Assembly (NCBI RefSeq): GCF_000421405.1
Contig: NZ_ATWY01000019.1
Location: forward strand, 22,012 to 86,011
Direction of reading: 5' to 3'
Source: Butyrivibrio sp. NC2007
GTDB taxonomy: Bacteria; Bacillota; Clostridia; Lachnospirales; Lachnospiraceae
DNA length: 64,000 bases
The notes under the pieces are model-generated. The model made no database searches, was not told the origin of the DNA, and worked only from the letters and a program-made list of their open reading frames with translations. A program made the position numbers and the translations under genes. Below, piece by piece: positions 48,059-57,351 of this stretch. Position 1 is the first letter of the stretch. Each line of letters begins with the position of its first letter.

Positions 48059-49083
48059 GCCTCTGTATGCTCTTCATCAAATTTGATATATAGTTTCTTA
48101 ATTTCCTCTAATGCCAAATCCGTGTAAAAAGTTTTAGTTGGAGCTTTCACATTATCTTTATCCAGACTTCTTTTGTAAGCACAGTTAATATCCTCTTCAA
48201 CCTGTCTTTTAACCTTATAAAATACCTTTGACTGCTTAAAACCTGGAATATTATTTCGACACCAATCAATTAATTCCTGATAAGAATACTTCCATATCTT
48301 ACGGAATTCATCATCTGTCATGTTATATACCTTTGCATTAGGATCATCGCTAAACCTGGCATGAGTCACCTTGCCAAAAGTCACATCTGCTTCTTCAATT
48401 GAAGTAATTGCAGCTAACAAATCACTATTCTTTGCTTTTTTTACACTTTCTAAATAAATATCAAATCCTAATACTATAGAGTCTTCTATTCCAGCATCAT
48501 TCAAGTCCCGGATAGTTTTCACTATTCCTTTAATAAACTCCTGGCTTTCTGGTGTACTCGCATATTTTGCATAATTACCTGACAAAAAATCCTCTGGCAA
48601 AAAAGGCAGTTTGAACCCCAACGGCAAAATAAACAATCCTTCATCCGACATAATATCTTTAGAAAAATGAGCCTTCATAAATTCAACGTAATTTAATGCT
48701 GATCTGGCAACCAGCATAAAGATATATGGCTCAAGCTCATCACAGTAAAAATGAGTGATTCCATTCCTGTATATTTCAATTTCCTCAATATTTCGTCTTA
48801 CTGCCTCAAAGCTGTTCGACTTCTTACCATTCAAATCCTCGGCAACATACACTAAAGCCTTATCTATAGTGATAGTGTGTCCATCATTTGCATATATGCT
48901 TTTATCCTTTATCCATTTCTTAATATATGCCTTAAGAGCCAATTCCCATGCGTTAAGTATTAGCAAGGTAACCGTTTCATATCTATAGGATATATTTGGC
49001 TTATTATGTATTTCTATAGCTGCAAAATAAGCTGATATCGAATTTTTTACCAAGTTACTTTGGACCATTTTATGCTTTGCCAT
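48055..49083 (-). CDS. DUF3644-domain protein
   Basis: A 342-residue protein. Its N-terminal half (SNLVKNSISAYFAAIEIHNK, LILNAWELALKAYIKKW, NGITHFYCDELE) matches DUF3644, a helical domain found near restriction and anti-phage genes. The C-terminal part has a charged region with WKYSYQELIDWCRNN, perhaps a DNA- or protein-binding segment. It lies 26 bases past brxL in the same direction. Confidence 0.82.
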   Translation of the reverse strand: MAKHKMVQSNLVKNSISAYFAAIEIHNKPNISYRYETVTLLILNAWELALKAYIKKWIKDKSIYANDGHTITIDKALVYVAEDLNGKKSNSFEAVRRNIEEIEIYRNGITHFYCDELEPYIFMLVARSALNYVEFMKAHFSKDIMSDEGLFILPLGFKLPFLPEDFLSGNYAKYASTPESQEFIKGIVKTIRDLNDAGIEDSIVLGFDIYLESVKKAKNSDLLAAITSIEEADVTFGKVTHARFSDDPNAKVYNMTDDEFRKIWKYSYQELIDWCRNNIPGFKQSKVFYKVKRQVEEDINCAYKRSLDKDNVKAPTKTFYTDLALEEIKKLYIKFDEEHTEA

Positions 49084-49109
49084 GCCTGAACGCCTCGCCC
49101 AAAATCAAA

Positions 49110-51215
49110 TTATTCTATTCCTAATGCCTTAAACACTGCATCTTCCGGCGAATTATAAAAAATAATCTGGAATGTTACAAACAAATCATCCGGTACATCA
49201 ACAATCTGTTTTTTCGCGTTTGAAGGAAGCAGAATCTTATTTGCTCCGGCATCATGCGCAACCTGTAAAACATTCGCAAGCTCTTCAATTGGATTGATTG
49301 TTCCGCCAATGCTAATGCCTCCAAGAATTGCGAGTTGTGTAAGCACCGGTTTCTTTAGTGCCGCTGATGTCATTGCAATAAGGGTTGATAATGAAAGGTC
49401 CTCTGCAGCACCCTGCCCCTGAAGATCTCTTATATCCATCATAAAATCTGTATTATCCATGTTGATCATGGAGCTTATATGCTGCGCATTAGCCTTGAAA
49501 TAGTTTACCGCATTGGAAATACTATCTGTTGTGGATTTTGCAACTGTACCAACCTTATTAAACTTACCATTTCCAGAAATTGCCTCTATCTCAAGCCTAT
49601 ACACACCGAACATGCTACTTGCAGCTCGTACCACGGTATGAACAGTTCCCGGCTTTGGGGTACCTTCAGGAATCAACTTGTCACTGCCTTGCTCAGGAAC
49701 TCCAACATAACGTTCTTCAAATGTCTCATTATCCAGATATGAGAAATTAACAGCATAGAACTCCATGCCACCAATCCTCTTAAGCTGTTCCTTTACTCTT
49801 CTTCGTCCTTCAAGAGCATACTTAAGGATTTCTTCGATTTCTTCTTTGGTACACTCTCCATTTGGATATATGATTTTGATAAGACCAGAAACGGTCTTTC
49901 TCACAGCCATAACATCACGCTGATTTAAAGTACTTCCAAGCTTGAAATACTTATCGATAAGATCTCCATAGGCATATTTTCTCATGCATCTGAAAAACTC
50001 AGACACGTAATCTGTTATGAATCCATAATTATCCGTAAAATGTTTCGGAGCAAATTTTGGCACTTCCCATCCCGGCAGGTAATAATGCATTCTATCAAAG
50101 AAGGCTGTATCATTTGCCATAAGATCCGGGAATGGCTGGAATAAGTGCGATGTCTTAAGCAAAACATCAACGGAATAATTGATGTTTCCCACAAATACCA
50201 TTGATGCAGATGCTGCAATTTCATCCTTTCCTCTAACAAAAGATCCAGAATTCATATAATCCTTCATAATCTGAATTCCGTCTTTATCCTTAAAGTTGAT
50301 GCCTGCAACCTCATCGAAAGCTACAACATCCCAGTTACCAACAAGACCAACCTGTCTTCTTCCCATATTGTAAAAAAGGTTAGCAACTGTTGTCTGTCCA
50401 CCTGAGACAAGAATACTATTGGGAGAAATCTCCTTGTACACGTGAGATTTACCGGTAGAACGTGGTCCTAGCTCGCATAAATTATAGTTATTCTCAACAA
50501 GCGGAACCAATCGTTCCAAAAGATGCCACTTTTCGCGTTCCTGAAGCTGTGTTGGCTCCATACCTATTGATCGCAGTATTAAGTCTATCCATTCTTCCTT
50601 GGAAAAATGTCTTCTTCCTTCGAAAATCTCCTCTAGGTCAAGATTAGGCATCTGAATAGGTGTAAGCTCATTTACTATAACGATGCCAAAGCTGTCTTCA
50701 TCTTCTGATTCATATTTCTTTTTATTTTTTCCGCTCAGCAGTGACTTGATAGCTCTGCCCAGAGATTCATCTTCACAATCCAATAGGTTGCCATAACTAA
50801 GCTCTACTATGCACCATATTCCTCCAGCCAAGAGCTTTTCATTATTCTTCACATATTCAGAGCTAATTGGGATATTACCCATACCGAGATTCATAAGGTC
50901 TGCAAAACAGATACCATTAATAACATCTACAGTTACCTGAACCCTATCAATTACTGTAAATGAACCATTCTCAGTTATCTTGAATTTTATTTTCTCAGCC
51001 TCGTCAGGGCGAACATAGTTATCTGCAAGTATTTTCTTAACTCGTTCAACACCTTGCTCTATACTATCTTCATCATCTGTTGCGCAATACATTCCCAGCA
51101 AGTATTCCAGAACATATATAGGTACATTCAGACTACCCTTTATTTTTTTTGAAAGATCTTTTCTTACTATTCTTCCGATGAAATTATCCACCGCAAGTCT
51201 ATCCAGATCATCCAT
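49110..51215 (-). CDS. brxL: BREX type 1 Lon-like ATPase/protease BrxL
   Basis: A 701-residue protein. The AAA+ part has GPRSTGKSHVYKEI (Walker A, near 250) and VVAFDEVAGIN (Walker B). The Lon-like C-terminal domain (about 520-701) has GQGAAEDLSLSTLIAMTSAA and GGISIGGTINPIEELANVLQ with the family's conserved Ser/Lys area. BrxL is essential for phage exclusion in type 1 BREX; family studies link it to DNA binding and AAA+ activity. It closes the core BREX set. Confidence 0.95.
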   Translation of the reverse strand: MDDLDRLAVDNFIGRIVRKDLSKKIKGSLNVPIYVLEYLLGMYCATDDEDSIEQGVERVKKILADNYVRPDEAEKIKFKITENGSFTVIDRVQVTVDVINGICFADLMNLGMGNIPISSEYVKNNEKLLAGGIWCIVELSYGNLLDCEDESLGRAIKSLLSGKNKKKYESEDEDSFGIVIVNELTPIQMPNLDLEEIFEGRRHFSKEEWIDLILRSIGMEPTQLQEREKWHLLERLVPLVENNYNLCELGPRSTGKSHVYKEISPNSILVSGGQTTVANLFYNMGRRQVGLVGNWDVVAFDEVAGINFKDKDGIQIMKDYMNSGSFVRGKDEIAASASMVFVGNINYSVDVLLKTSHLFQPFPDLMANDTAFFDRMHYYLPGWEVPKFAPKHFTDNYGFITDYVSEFFRCMRKYAYGDLIDKYFKLGSTLNQRDVMAVRKTVSGLIKIIYPNGECTKEEIEEILKYALEGRRRVKEQLKRIGGMEFYAVNFSYLDNETFEERYVGVPEQGSDKLIPEGTPKPGTVHTVVRAASSMFGVYRLEIEAISGNGKFNKVGTVAKSTTDSISNAVNYFKANAQHISSMINMDNTDFMMDIRDLQGQGAAEDLSLSTLIAMTSAALKKPVLTQLAILGGISIGGTINPIEELANVLQVAHDAGANKILLPSNAKKQIVDVPDDLFVTFQIIFYNSPEDAVFKALGIE

Positions 51216-51228
51216 ACTGGCCTCCTAA

Positions 51229-53799
51229 TTAAAAGTTAAATTTATTGCTAAAGAGAATATCTATTACGAACGGAATACGTTCCTCTTCAGCATATTCATC
51301 ATCGTAGTTTTTAATTACAAGATAATATTTCTCATCCGCACTGTATTTCTTATTCTTGAATGTAAACTTCTCCTTATACGTGCGATCAGTCATTTCCTTG
51401 CTCTTACTATCACAATTTATAACAATAGAATTTGTGATTTGGTCATTATTTGAATCAACAAAATATGCCTCGTAATTGCACGGAATAGTCTTATCATCAA
51501 CTTCCTCATTCTGGAAAAACTCCAAGAAAGTAATAAGTGATGTAATCTTTCTTGATATGGAAATAAGCTTTACAGTAGCCTGATTAGCCCGGTTCTTCTC
51601 CCTGTCCTTCTTCTTATTTTCAATTTGGATAATCGGGATAACAACTTCCTGCAGTGCATCTCCTCCATGCATGTACTTCTTACTCTCACCTTGTTTAGGG
51701 AAAATATTGGTTCCATAAGGGACTTCCACTATAAGGTCAGGTTGACTTGGATCCTGGGATTGAATGAGATAATCCATAGGAATCTTCCTAGTCAAGCTGT
51801 TTCCACTGTTGCCATGCGCCAAGAAAAACCTGCGTTTTGAAAGGATAGCCTCCGCAAACTTGTTCGGTGTCTTATCCATCTGACGCATATCTTCGCGCCG
51901 GTATAAAAAGCCATGGTCCGAAGTTATAAACACATTATAAATGGATAGATTCTGCAGTTTCTGGAATATCTTTTCAATATCATCAAAGCACTTCTCTGCA
52001 GCATTAAACACATCCGTTTCAGTCGGTACATTATCGCCAACAGCATCGATTCTGTCATGGTAGATGTAGATTACCTTATCAGCCCCCTTAACCTCTTCTT
52101 TTATCTTTTGATAATTGCTAGAGTCAAGGAACTCTTTTCCGCTATATACTTTTCCAGGACGATAGCTATTTAAGTGCTTCTCTCTTGATTCATATGAAAC
52201 AATACTCTGGTTATCCAATAGGACAGCTCCATCGTCTCGGTAATCTATACTATTATGTGGAAGTAATGCCACACTACCAAGTGCTGTATAACTAGGCATT
52301 GTACTAAGAGCCGGAGTAATGGTTGTCTTAGAAGGGAACTTATGGCTTATTCTTCGAGCAAGTTCATCACCACATTCATAACGTAATGCATCAGAAACTA
52401 TAACAGCCACACGCTCTTTTATCTTGCCAATGTGGTTATCATAAAAATCCCATTGCTTCTCTTCCGCATCCTCTCCCCACTTATGATCTTCGTTAATGTT
52501 GCTCCATCGATTAGCCAGTTCTTCTAAATACCAATTGGTATAGTAGTTATCAATAAGTTTGTAAACACCTATCATAGATTCCAAAGTAGATAAATCATAA
52601 TGGAATACAAACTCTCTGTAGTACTGGTCAAACTTGTAGTAAGAATTAACATAATTATTAAACATTACTTTTGGATCAATTTCATTGAAACCATTATTCA
52701 CTTCATGCATTTTTGAAAGGAATCTGCATGCATAATGAATTGTCATATAATCATGGCTTAGCCCGTCATTCCAATATGATTTCCTACGTTGCTTAACAAT
52801 TCGCATGTATCGCTCATATTCTTCTCCTTTTTCGAGCAGGAGTTTCTGAAGCCTATTTATAGTGACAATGTCAAAATCAATAAAAGTGTCTACATCCTCA
52901 TAAGAGTCCATATCCCAACCAGAGATATAATTAGTTACATCTAACTTTTCAGATATAGTCTTTGCGATTTTCTTGTAATCATCTGCCTTGTCGCTCTTCA
53001 TGAAACGATCAATAAAAATATACGCATTGTTTTTTATCGAAGCATTCATGTTCTCTGGAAGGTTTCTTGCCCAATTATCCGGAATAGTACCCTTAAGATA
53101 AAGACTCATATGCAAAAGAAGCATATTTGTCATCATCTTCTCAATATCTGCCAAAGCATCAACAAGCCCAAATTTCAGTTGGATATACTCATTAAGTGTG
53201 TCTACATCACAGTATTTTTTTACGTTTTCTAGCAGATTGCCACCGGCATAATAATCCGAAATCAGCTTAATAAGCGCATAATCAAAATCAAAATTGCATT
53301 TTAAAACAGCACACAATACACCAATATGAAAGCTCTGCTCTGTCCACTCTGTGATACCTAATTTCTTTAAGTCAGCAATACGCTTTTGATTTCCGAAGAA
53401 ATTTTCATAATTCTTTACAATCTCAAACAAAGCAGCATTCCTTATCCCCAACTCACGCATGTATATAGTCGCAACATCCGCTTCAAATTCCTGAGAATAC
53501 AGATACATGTCCAATAGATAGTTATCAGCTGGCGCCGGCTTGAAAGCAGGAACATAAATCAAAAAATTCTTGTCCGGATTTTCTACTTCTATTTTATATT
53601 TAAGGTTGAAAGAATTCTTCCCTGAGAAAATTACTATTTCTGCATCATTCAGCTGTTCTTGAAGTACTGGAAGACGTTCTTCAAACTTTCCATCACCGTT
53701 ATACCAAAAAACAATATTTCTCCTTTGACCAGCCCTTGGCTTTTTTGCGAACATAATATTTAATTCTTTTGCCACATCCTCAAAATTCACTTCGCTCAT
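51229..53799 (-). CDS. pglZ: BREX type 1 alkaline-phosphatase-like protein PglZ
   Basis: An 856-residue protein. The PglZ domain (about 430-700) shows VAVIVSDALRYECGDELARR and later VFITSDHGFLYRRED, which carry metal-binding Asp/His of the alkaline phosphatase fold. The N-terminal 420 residues are the helical BREX PglZ extension. PglZ is required for BREX defence and for host methylation. It lies 15 bases past pglX's second half and 13 bases before brxL. Confidence 0.95.
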   Translation of the reverse strand: MSEVNFEDVAKELNIMFAKKPRAGQRRNIVFWYNGDGKFEERLPVLQEQLNDAEIVIFSGKNSFNLKYKIEVENPDKNFLIYVPAFKPAPADNYLLDMYLYSQEFEADVATIYMRELGIRNAALFEIVKNYENFFGNQKRIADLKKLGITEWTEQSFHIGVLCAVLKCNFDFDYALIKLISDYYAGGNLLENVKKYCDVDTLNEYIQLKFGLVDALADIEKMMTNMLLLHMSLYLKGTIPDNWARNLPENMNASIKNNAYIFIDRFMKSDKADDYKKIAKTISEKLDVTNYISGWDMDSYEDVDTFIDFDIVTINRLQKLLLEKGEEYERYMRIVKQRRKSYWNDGLSHDYMTIHYACRFLSKMHEVNNGFNEIDPKVMFNNYVNSYYKFDQYYREFVFHYDLSTLESMIGVYKLIDNYYTNWYLEELANRWSNINEDHKWGEDAEEKQWDFYDNHIGKIKERVAVIVSDALRYECGDELARRISHKFPSKTTITPALSTMPSYTALGSVALLPHNSIDYRDDGAVLLDNQSIVSYESREKHLNSYRPGKVYSGKEFLDSSNYQKIKEEVKGADKVIYIYHDRIDAVGDNVPTETDVFNAAEKCFDDIEKIFQKLQNLSIYNVFITSDHGFLYRREDMRQMDKTPNKFAEAILSKRRFFLAHGNSGNSLTRKIPMDYLIQSQDPSQPDLIVEVPYGTNIFPKQGESKKYMHGGDALQEVVIPIIQIENKKKDREKNRANQATVKLISISRKITSLITFLEFFQNEEVDDKTIPCNYEAYFVDSNNDQITNSIVINCDSKSKEMTDRTYKEKFTFKNKKYSADEKYYLVIKNYDDEYAEEERIPFVIDILFSNKFNF

Positions 53800-53814
53800 T
53801 TGTTAGCATATCTC

Positions 53815-55512
53815 CTAAAGCTTTATCACTGTAAGTATGTTCTTGGTATTATCACCATCAATAGAAAGGAATTTTCCATAGTTGTTCTTAACACCATCAT
53901 CTGAATCAAAAACATATTTTCCTATACTACTAGAAGCATGATTAAGTAGTTCATCATAAGCTACACATTCAACTATTTTTTTATCCAGAAGAGTTATATC
54001 ACGTTTTACAGAATTTCTCGCAGCCGTTGTTGTTGCAGCTTCTAGTTTTCCTTTTTGTCTTTGCACCTCTTCTTCATATTTATAGCGCAATTCCTGAATA
54101 TACTCTGTTCTGACTATAGGCAAAGTATTTTCATCGTATCTATGCATATAAAGTATTGCTCTAAATCCTCCCACTTTTCCGCTATCACATTGCCAATAAA
54201 TAGGCCTATGCTGATACATTTGGTAATGATCCTCAAAAAAGCTTTTAAACAAGTATTCTCTAATTACTTTTTTGGGTGAATCGAAGGAATCAGGCTTAAG
54301 AGCTGCAGCAATAAACTTTAGATTATCACTGAAATTATCTTTTCCATAAACAACTTCAATAAAATCTATAACCCTAGTGCATAAATCCTCTTGAAAGAAT
54401 TGCTCTTCCGTGATAGGAAGAACACCAAATTCACATGGCATGAATTCGCTCGAGTATTTTGATTCGTCCCATGTCCCACCGGCAAATACTAATCCTTCTT
54501 CTTTTAAACTATAGCGCCCCATTATACAGCCTACGGCATAAGATATTAGTGATTTTACATCCGCCGTAAGATTTGCAGTTCGAAGAGTTATTTTTGAATC
54601 ATCGACTTCTTTGGAAATGCTTTCTCCCATATTGTAGGTACGAATAAAATAATCGTTAAAAAACTCTTCTTTCTCCTTTAGTTTAATAATCCTATCCCGT
54701 GCCACCTGTTCCCATTCTTCATACACGGAACTTATTTTCGCATTGTATTTAATCAAGGGGTGCTTTACAAAATCCCAAGATGTCTCATAAGAATCCCATT
54801 CCTCTTTAGCAATTGCTACACATTCATTTACCTTTTGCTTATCAAATTCGCCATCAGTAAGTACTGGAATCTGAAGTATTGCACCACAAGTATAATGCAA
54901 AGGTGATGTCATAAAATCGCAGTACTCCTGCGCGATTTTGGAGTTAAAAAAAGCCAACAACAACTCCTCATTTTCATCCGAAAATAAGCATGGCGCACAA
55001 GTATCAAAAGCACAATTTGATGGCATCTTCCTCATGCTAATAGGTCCAGATTTTACATCTGACCATGTTATTCCATCTTTAAAGTAATACTCTGTGTTTC
55101 TCGGGAATGCTCCATCATAGCTTCTTACTTTCTTTCCATCATTTTCCCAATCAACTACATATTCATTATTTCCATACCACCGTCTGACTGTTCCGCCCTT
55201 GTTATATGGGTACCAACGAACTGTTTTATTTCCATCAAAGGAAATGTGAGAAGGCTGTACTTCGAACCAAAGCCTTAAAAACAAATCGTTATTACCTGTT
55301 TGAAGGCCAACCTTTCCATCCGCAATATCTTCGACATTTTTACTATCTTCAAATGATTCTATCAAGTGTCTATTGACCCAATACGAATATATTTTCCCGG
55401 GCAAATACTTAAAGATGCTATCGTCTTGAATATATCTATTCTTCTCATTAAAAAACTCATCTCTTTTGACATTTGGATTATTATAATCATCAAGTTTTAT
55501 ATATGTACCCAT
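53815..55512 (-). CDS. pglX: PglX C-terminal part: target-recognition half of split BREX methyltransferase
   Basis: A 565-residue protein. It begins MGTYIKLDDYNNPNVKRDEF, which in full-length PglX follows the catalytic domain after a few residues. It continues with the DNA-recognition and helical spacer regions of PglX. It has no methyltransferase motifs. The ATG lies two bases past the stop of the N-terminal half, with GAGGTG nine bases upstream, so it has its own ribosome binding site. It probably assembles with the N-terminal half. See the finding on split pglX. Confidence 0.88.
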   Translation of the reverse strand: MGTYIKLDDYNNPNVKRDEFFNEKNRYIQDDSIFKYLPGKIYSYWVNRHLIESFEDSKNVEDIADGKVGLQTGNNDLFLRLWFEVQPSHISFDGNKTVRWYPYNKGGTVRRWYGNNEYVVDWENDGKKVRSYDGAFPRNTEYYFKDGITWSDVKSGPISMRKMPSNCAFDTCAPCLFSDENEELLLAFFNSKIAQEYCDFMTSPLHYTCGAILQIPVLTDGEFDKQKVNECVAIAKEEWDSYETSWDFVKHPLIKYNAKISSVYEEWEQVARDRIIKLKEKEEFFNDYFIRTYNMGESISKEVDDSKITLRTANLTADVKSLISYAVGCIMGRYSLKEEGLVFAGGTWDESKYSSEFMPCEFGVLPITEEQFFQEDLCTRVIDFIEVVYGKDNFSDNLKFIAAALKPDSFDSPKKVIREYLFKSFFEDHYQMYQHRPIYWQCDSGKVGGFRAILYMHRYDENTLPIVRTEYIQELRYKYEEEVQRQKGKLEAATTTAARNSVKRDITLLDKKIVECVAYDELLNHASSSIGKYVFDSDDGVKNNYGKFLSIDGDNTKNILTVIKL

Positions 55513-55514
55513 AA

Positions 55515-57338
55515 TTACTTACACCTCATTACCCACGCAGTTGTTTGCACCACTTCGCCACTTATATCTTCAAACGCTCTTGGTCCCAGATGTACCATAC
55601 TTACTACTCTCATTTTATTCATCATTTTTTCACGAAGTTTTTTATAGGTTGTTGAAGTCATCCATGCCTGCATAGTAATCATACTAGATAGCCCTTTTTT
55701 ACTAGAAAATTCAAAGCATCTCTCAATAAACATAGTGCACATGTCTTTTTTACTGTCAGGATAAAACGTTTCTGCATACTGCTTAACTTCGTCACCACAT
55801 TCAGTTGGTGATATATATGGAGGATTGGTCACCATACAGTCGTATTTATCACTCATAACTCTTGCCTGCTTTACAAGCGTACACATCAATAAATAGTTTC
55901 TTCGGAATATTGCAGATTCAAATAAATCATCAAAGTCTACCTTTTCATCCATTCCCTCAATCTTTTCAATCAATTTCTCATACTCTTTTGGGGCGTAACT
56001 AAAACTATTAATAAGCGAACCATAGTATTCAGCATTTTTAAACCTAAATACACATTCTTTTAATACATCAGCTTCGCTATTAGATAACATCAATAGCCTT
56101 GACATTACCCCCAAATCATTATCTGTAATAGTATTGCTTTCTCGTATATCTATTACATTAGGGAAATGATAACCATCCTGGAACAATTTATTGTTGTAAC
56201 TTCTTGCTTTCATAGTCAGTGCAAAACTCGTCAACTGAATTGCTCGTTTATCAACATCAAGCCCAAACAAATTATTCTCCAGAATGATACTTGGTATCAT
56301 ATCTGCGGTATATCCTTCTTCCAAATACATACGATAAAAAATGTCAAATGCATATACAAGAATGTGCCCACTACCGCAACAAGGATCTATAAACTTGATA
56401 TCTCTAATACTAGTTGTTTGGTATTCTTTTTTTATTTCTTCATGAATTTTGATTACCTCTTCATCATTTGGTTCCGGATCAAGATAGTATTTTAAAGACT
56501 CCCTTAATCTGCTCTCTCCATGCGATGAAATCCACACCTTTCCCAGTGTGTTTTCTACCATGTAACGTACTATCCAATCTGGCGTAAATAACTGCGTAGC
56601 CGCAGGCAAAGTACTCTTAGTTATCTTTGCCTTGCTCCTAAAGACATCGTCTTTTTTCTCAGCAATATAAAACTGATACATCCATCCGAATATCTCGACT
56701 TGCCCATTACCCTCAGCAGATATATCAAAATCCTCAGCATTAAGGTCATTAGTCAAATGTTCGACAAAGCCGTCTGGAAACAGTAATGTTTCTGGCAACA
56801 ACAAATCTGTGTAATCCGATACTTTTTCAAAAACATCAGGCATCCATTTACTAAGCTCTAAACACTGTTTCATTAGGATATACCTGAATAGCCCTGCATT
56901 ATCCTCATTATCCTGATATTTAAAAACAGTATCCTTATCAACATACTTTAGCTCGGTTGCTCTTGCCACAGCATCAGGGAACTTCCTATCTACATCAATT
57001 GATCCAATAACATAAATATTACTTCCATCAATGCCATTTTCCAGATACCCATTGACTTCCATAAACCTAATGGCAAGAATTCTATTAAACCATGTATACG
57101 CAATCTCCTCGATAGCGTTTTCCCAACCAACTTCTTTAACATATTCTACAAAATGCTCTCTTGCAGACGGTGCAAAATCAAATGTTACACCATTCACCAT
57201 AAAACTATCATTATTCTGCGCCTGAATAGGAACCACATTATCCTTTGTAATGCCTAAGAACTGTGCTCGGTCACAGATATTAGAGATCAAATATCTACGT
57301 GCCCAAGCCGAAAAGCTTCTTAACGCTGTTTTATTCAT
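55515..57338 (-). CDS. pglX: PglX N-terminal part: catalytic half of BREX adenine methyltransferase
   Basis: A 607-residue protein. It carries the N6-adenine methyltransferase motifs DPCCGSGH (318-325, SAM binding) and NPPYIS (505-510, catalytic). It ends at GEVVQTTAWVMRC then Lys and a TAA stop, right where full-length PglX continues into the recognition half. The two parts together (1172 residues) nearly equal an intact PglX. PglX methylates host DNA at the BREX site. It is the fourth gene of the canonical order. Confidence 0.92.
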   Translation of the reverse strand: MNKTALRSFSAWARRYLISNICDRAQFLGITKDNVVPIQAQNNDSFMVNGVTFDFAPSAREHFVEYVKEVGWENAIEEIAYTWFNRILAIRFMEVNGYLENGIDGSNIYVIGSIDVDRKFPDAVARATELKYVDKDTVFKYQDNEDNAGLFRYILMKQCLELSKWMPDVFEKVSDYTDLLLPETLLFPDGFVEHLTNDLNAEDFDISAEGNGQVEIFGWMYQFYIAEKKDDVFRSKAKITKSTLPAATQLFTPDWIVRYMVENTLGKVWISSHGESRLRESLKYYLDPEPNDEEVIKIHEEIKKEYQTTSIRDIKFIDPCCGSGHILVYAFDIFYRMYLEEGYTADMIPSIILENNLFGLDVDKRAIQLTSFALTMKARSYNNKLFQDGYHFPNVIDIRESNTITDNDLGVMSRLLMLSNSEADVLKECVFRFKNAEYYGSLINSFSYAPKEYEKLIEKIEGMDEKVDFDDLFESAIFRRNYLLMCTLVKQARVMSDKYDCMVTNPPYISPTECGDEVKQYAETFYPDSKKDMCTMFIERCFEFSSKKGLSSMITMQAWMTSTTYKKLREKMMNKMRVVSMVHLGPRAFEDISGEVVQTTAWVMRCK

Positions 57339-57351
57339 ATTAGTTCACCTA

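Noticed and set aside
55505..55525. Programmed ribosomal frameshift joining the two halves of pglX
   Set aside because: No slippery heptamer lies before the TAA stop. The second frame has a stop just upstream, and the second half has its own ribosome binding site and ATG, so stop-and-restart is the better reading.
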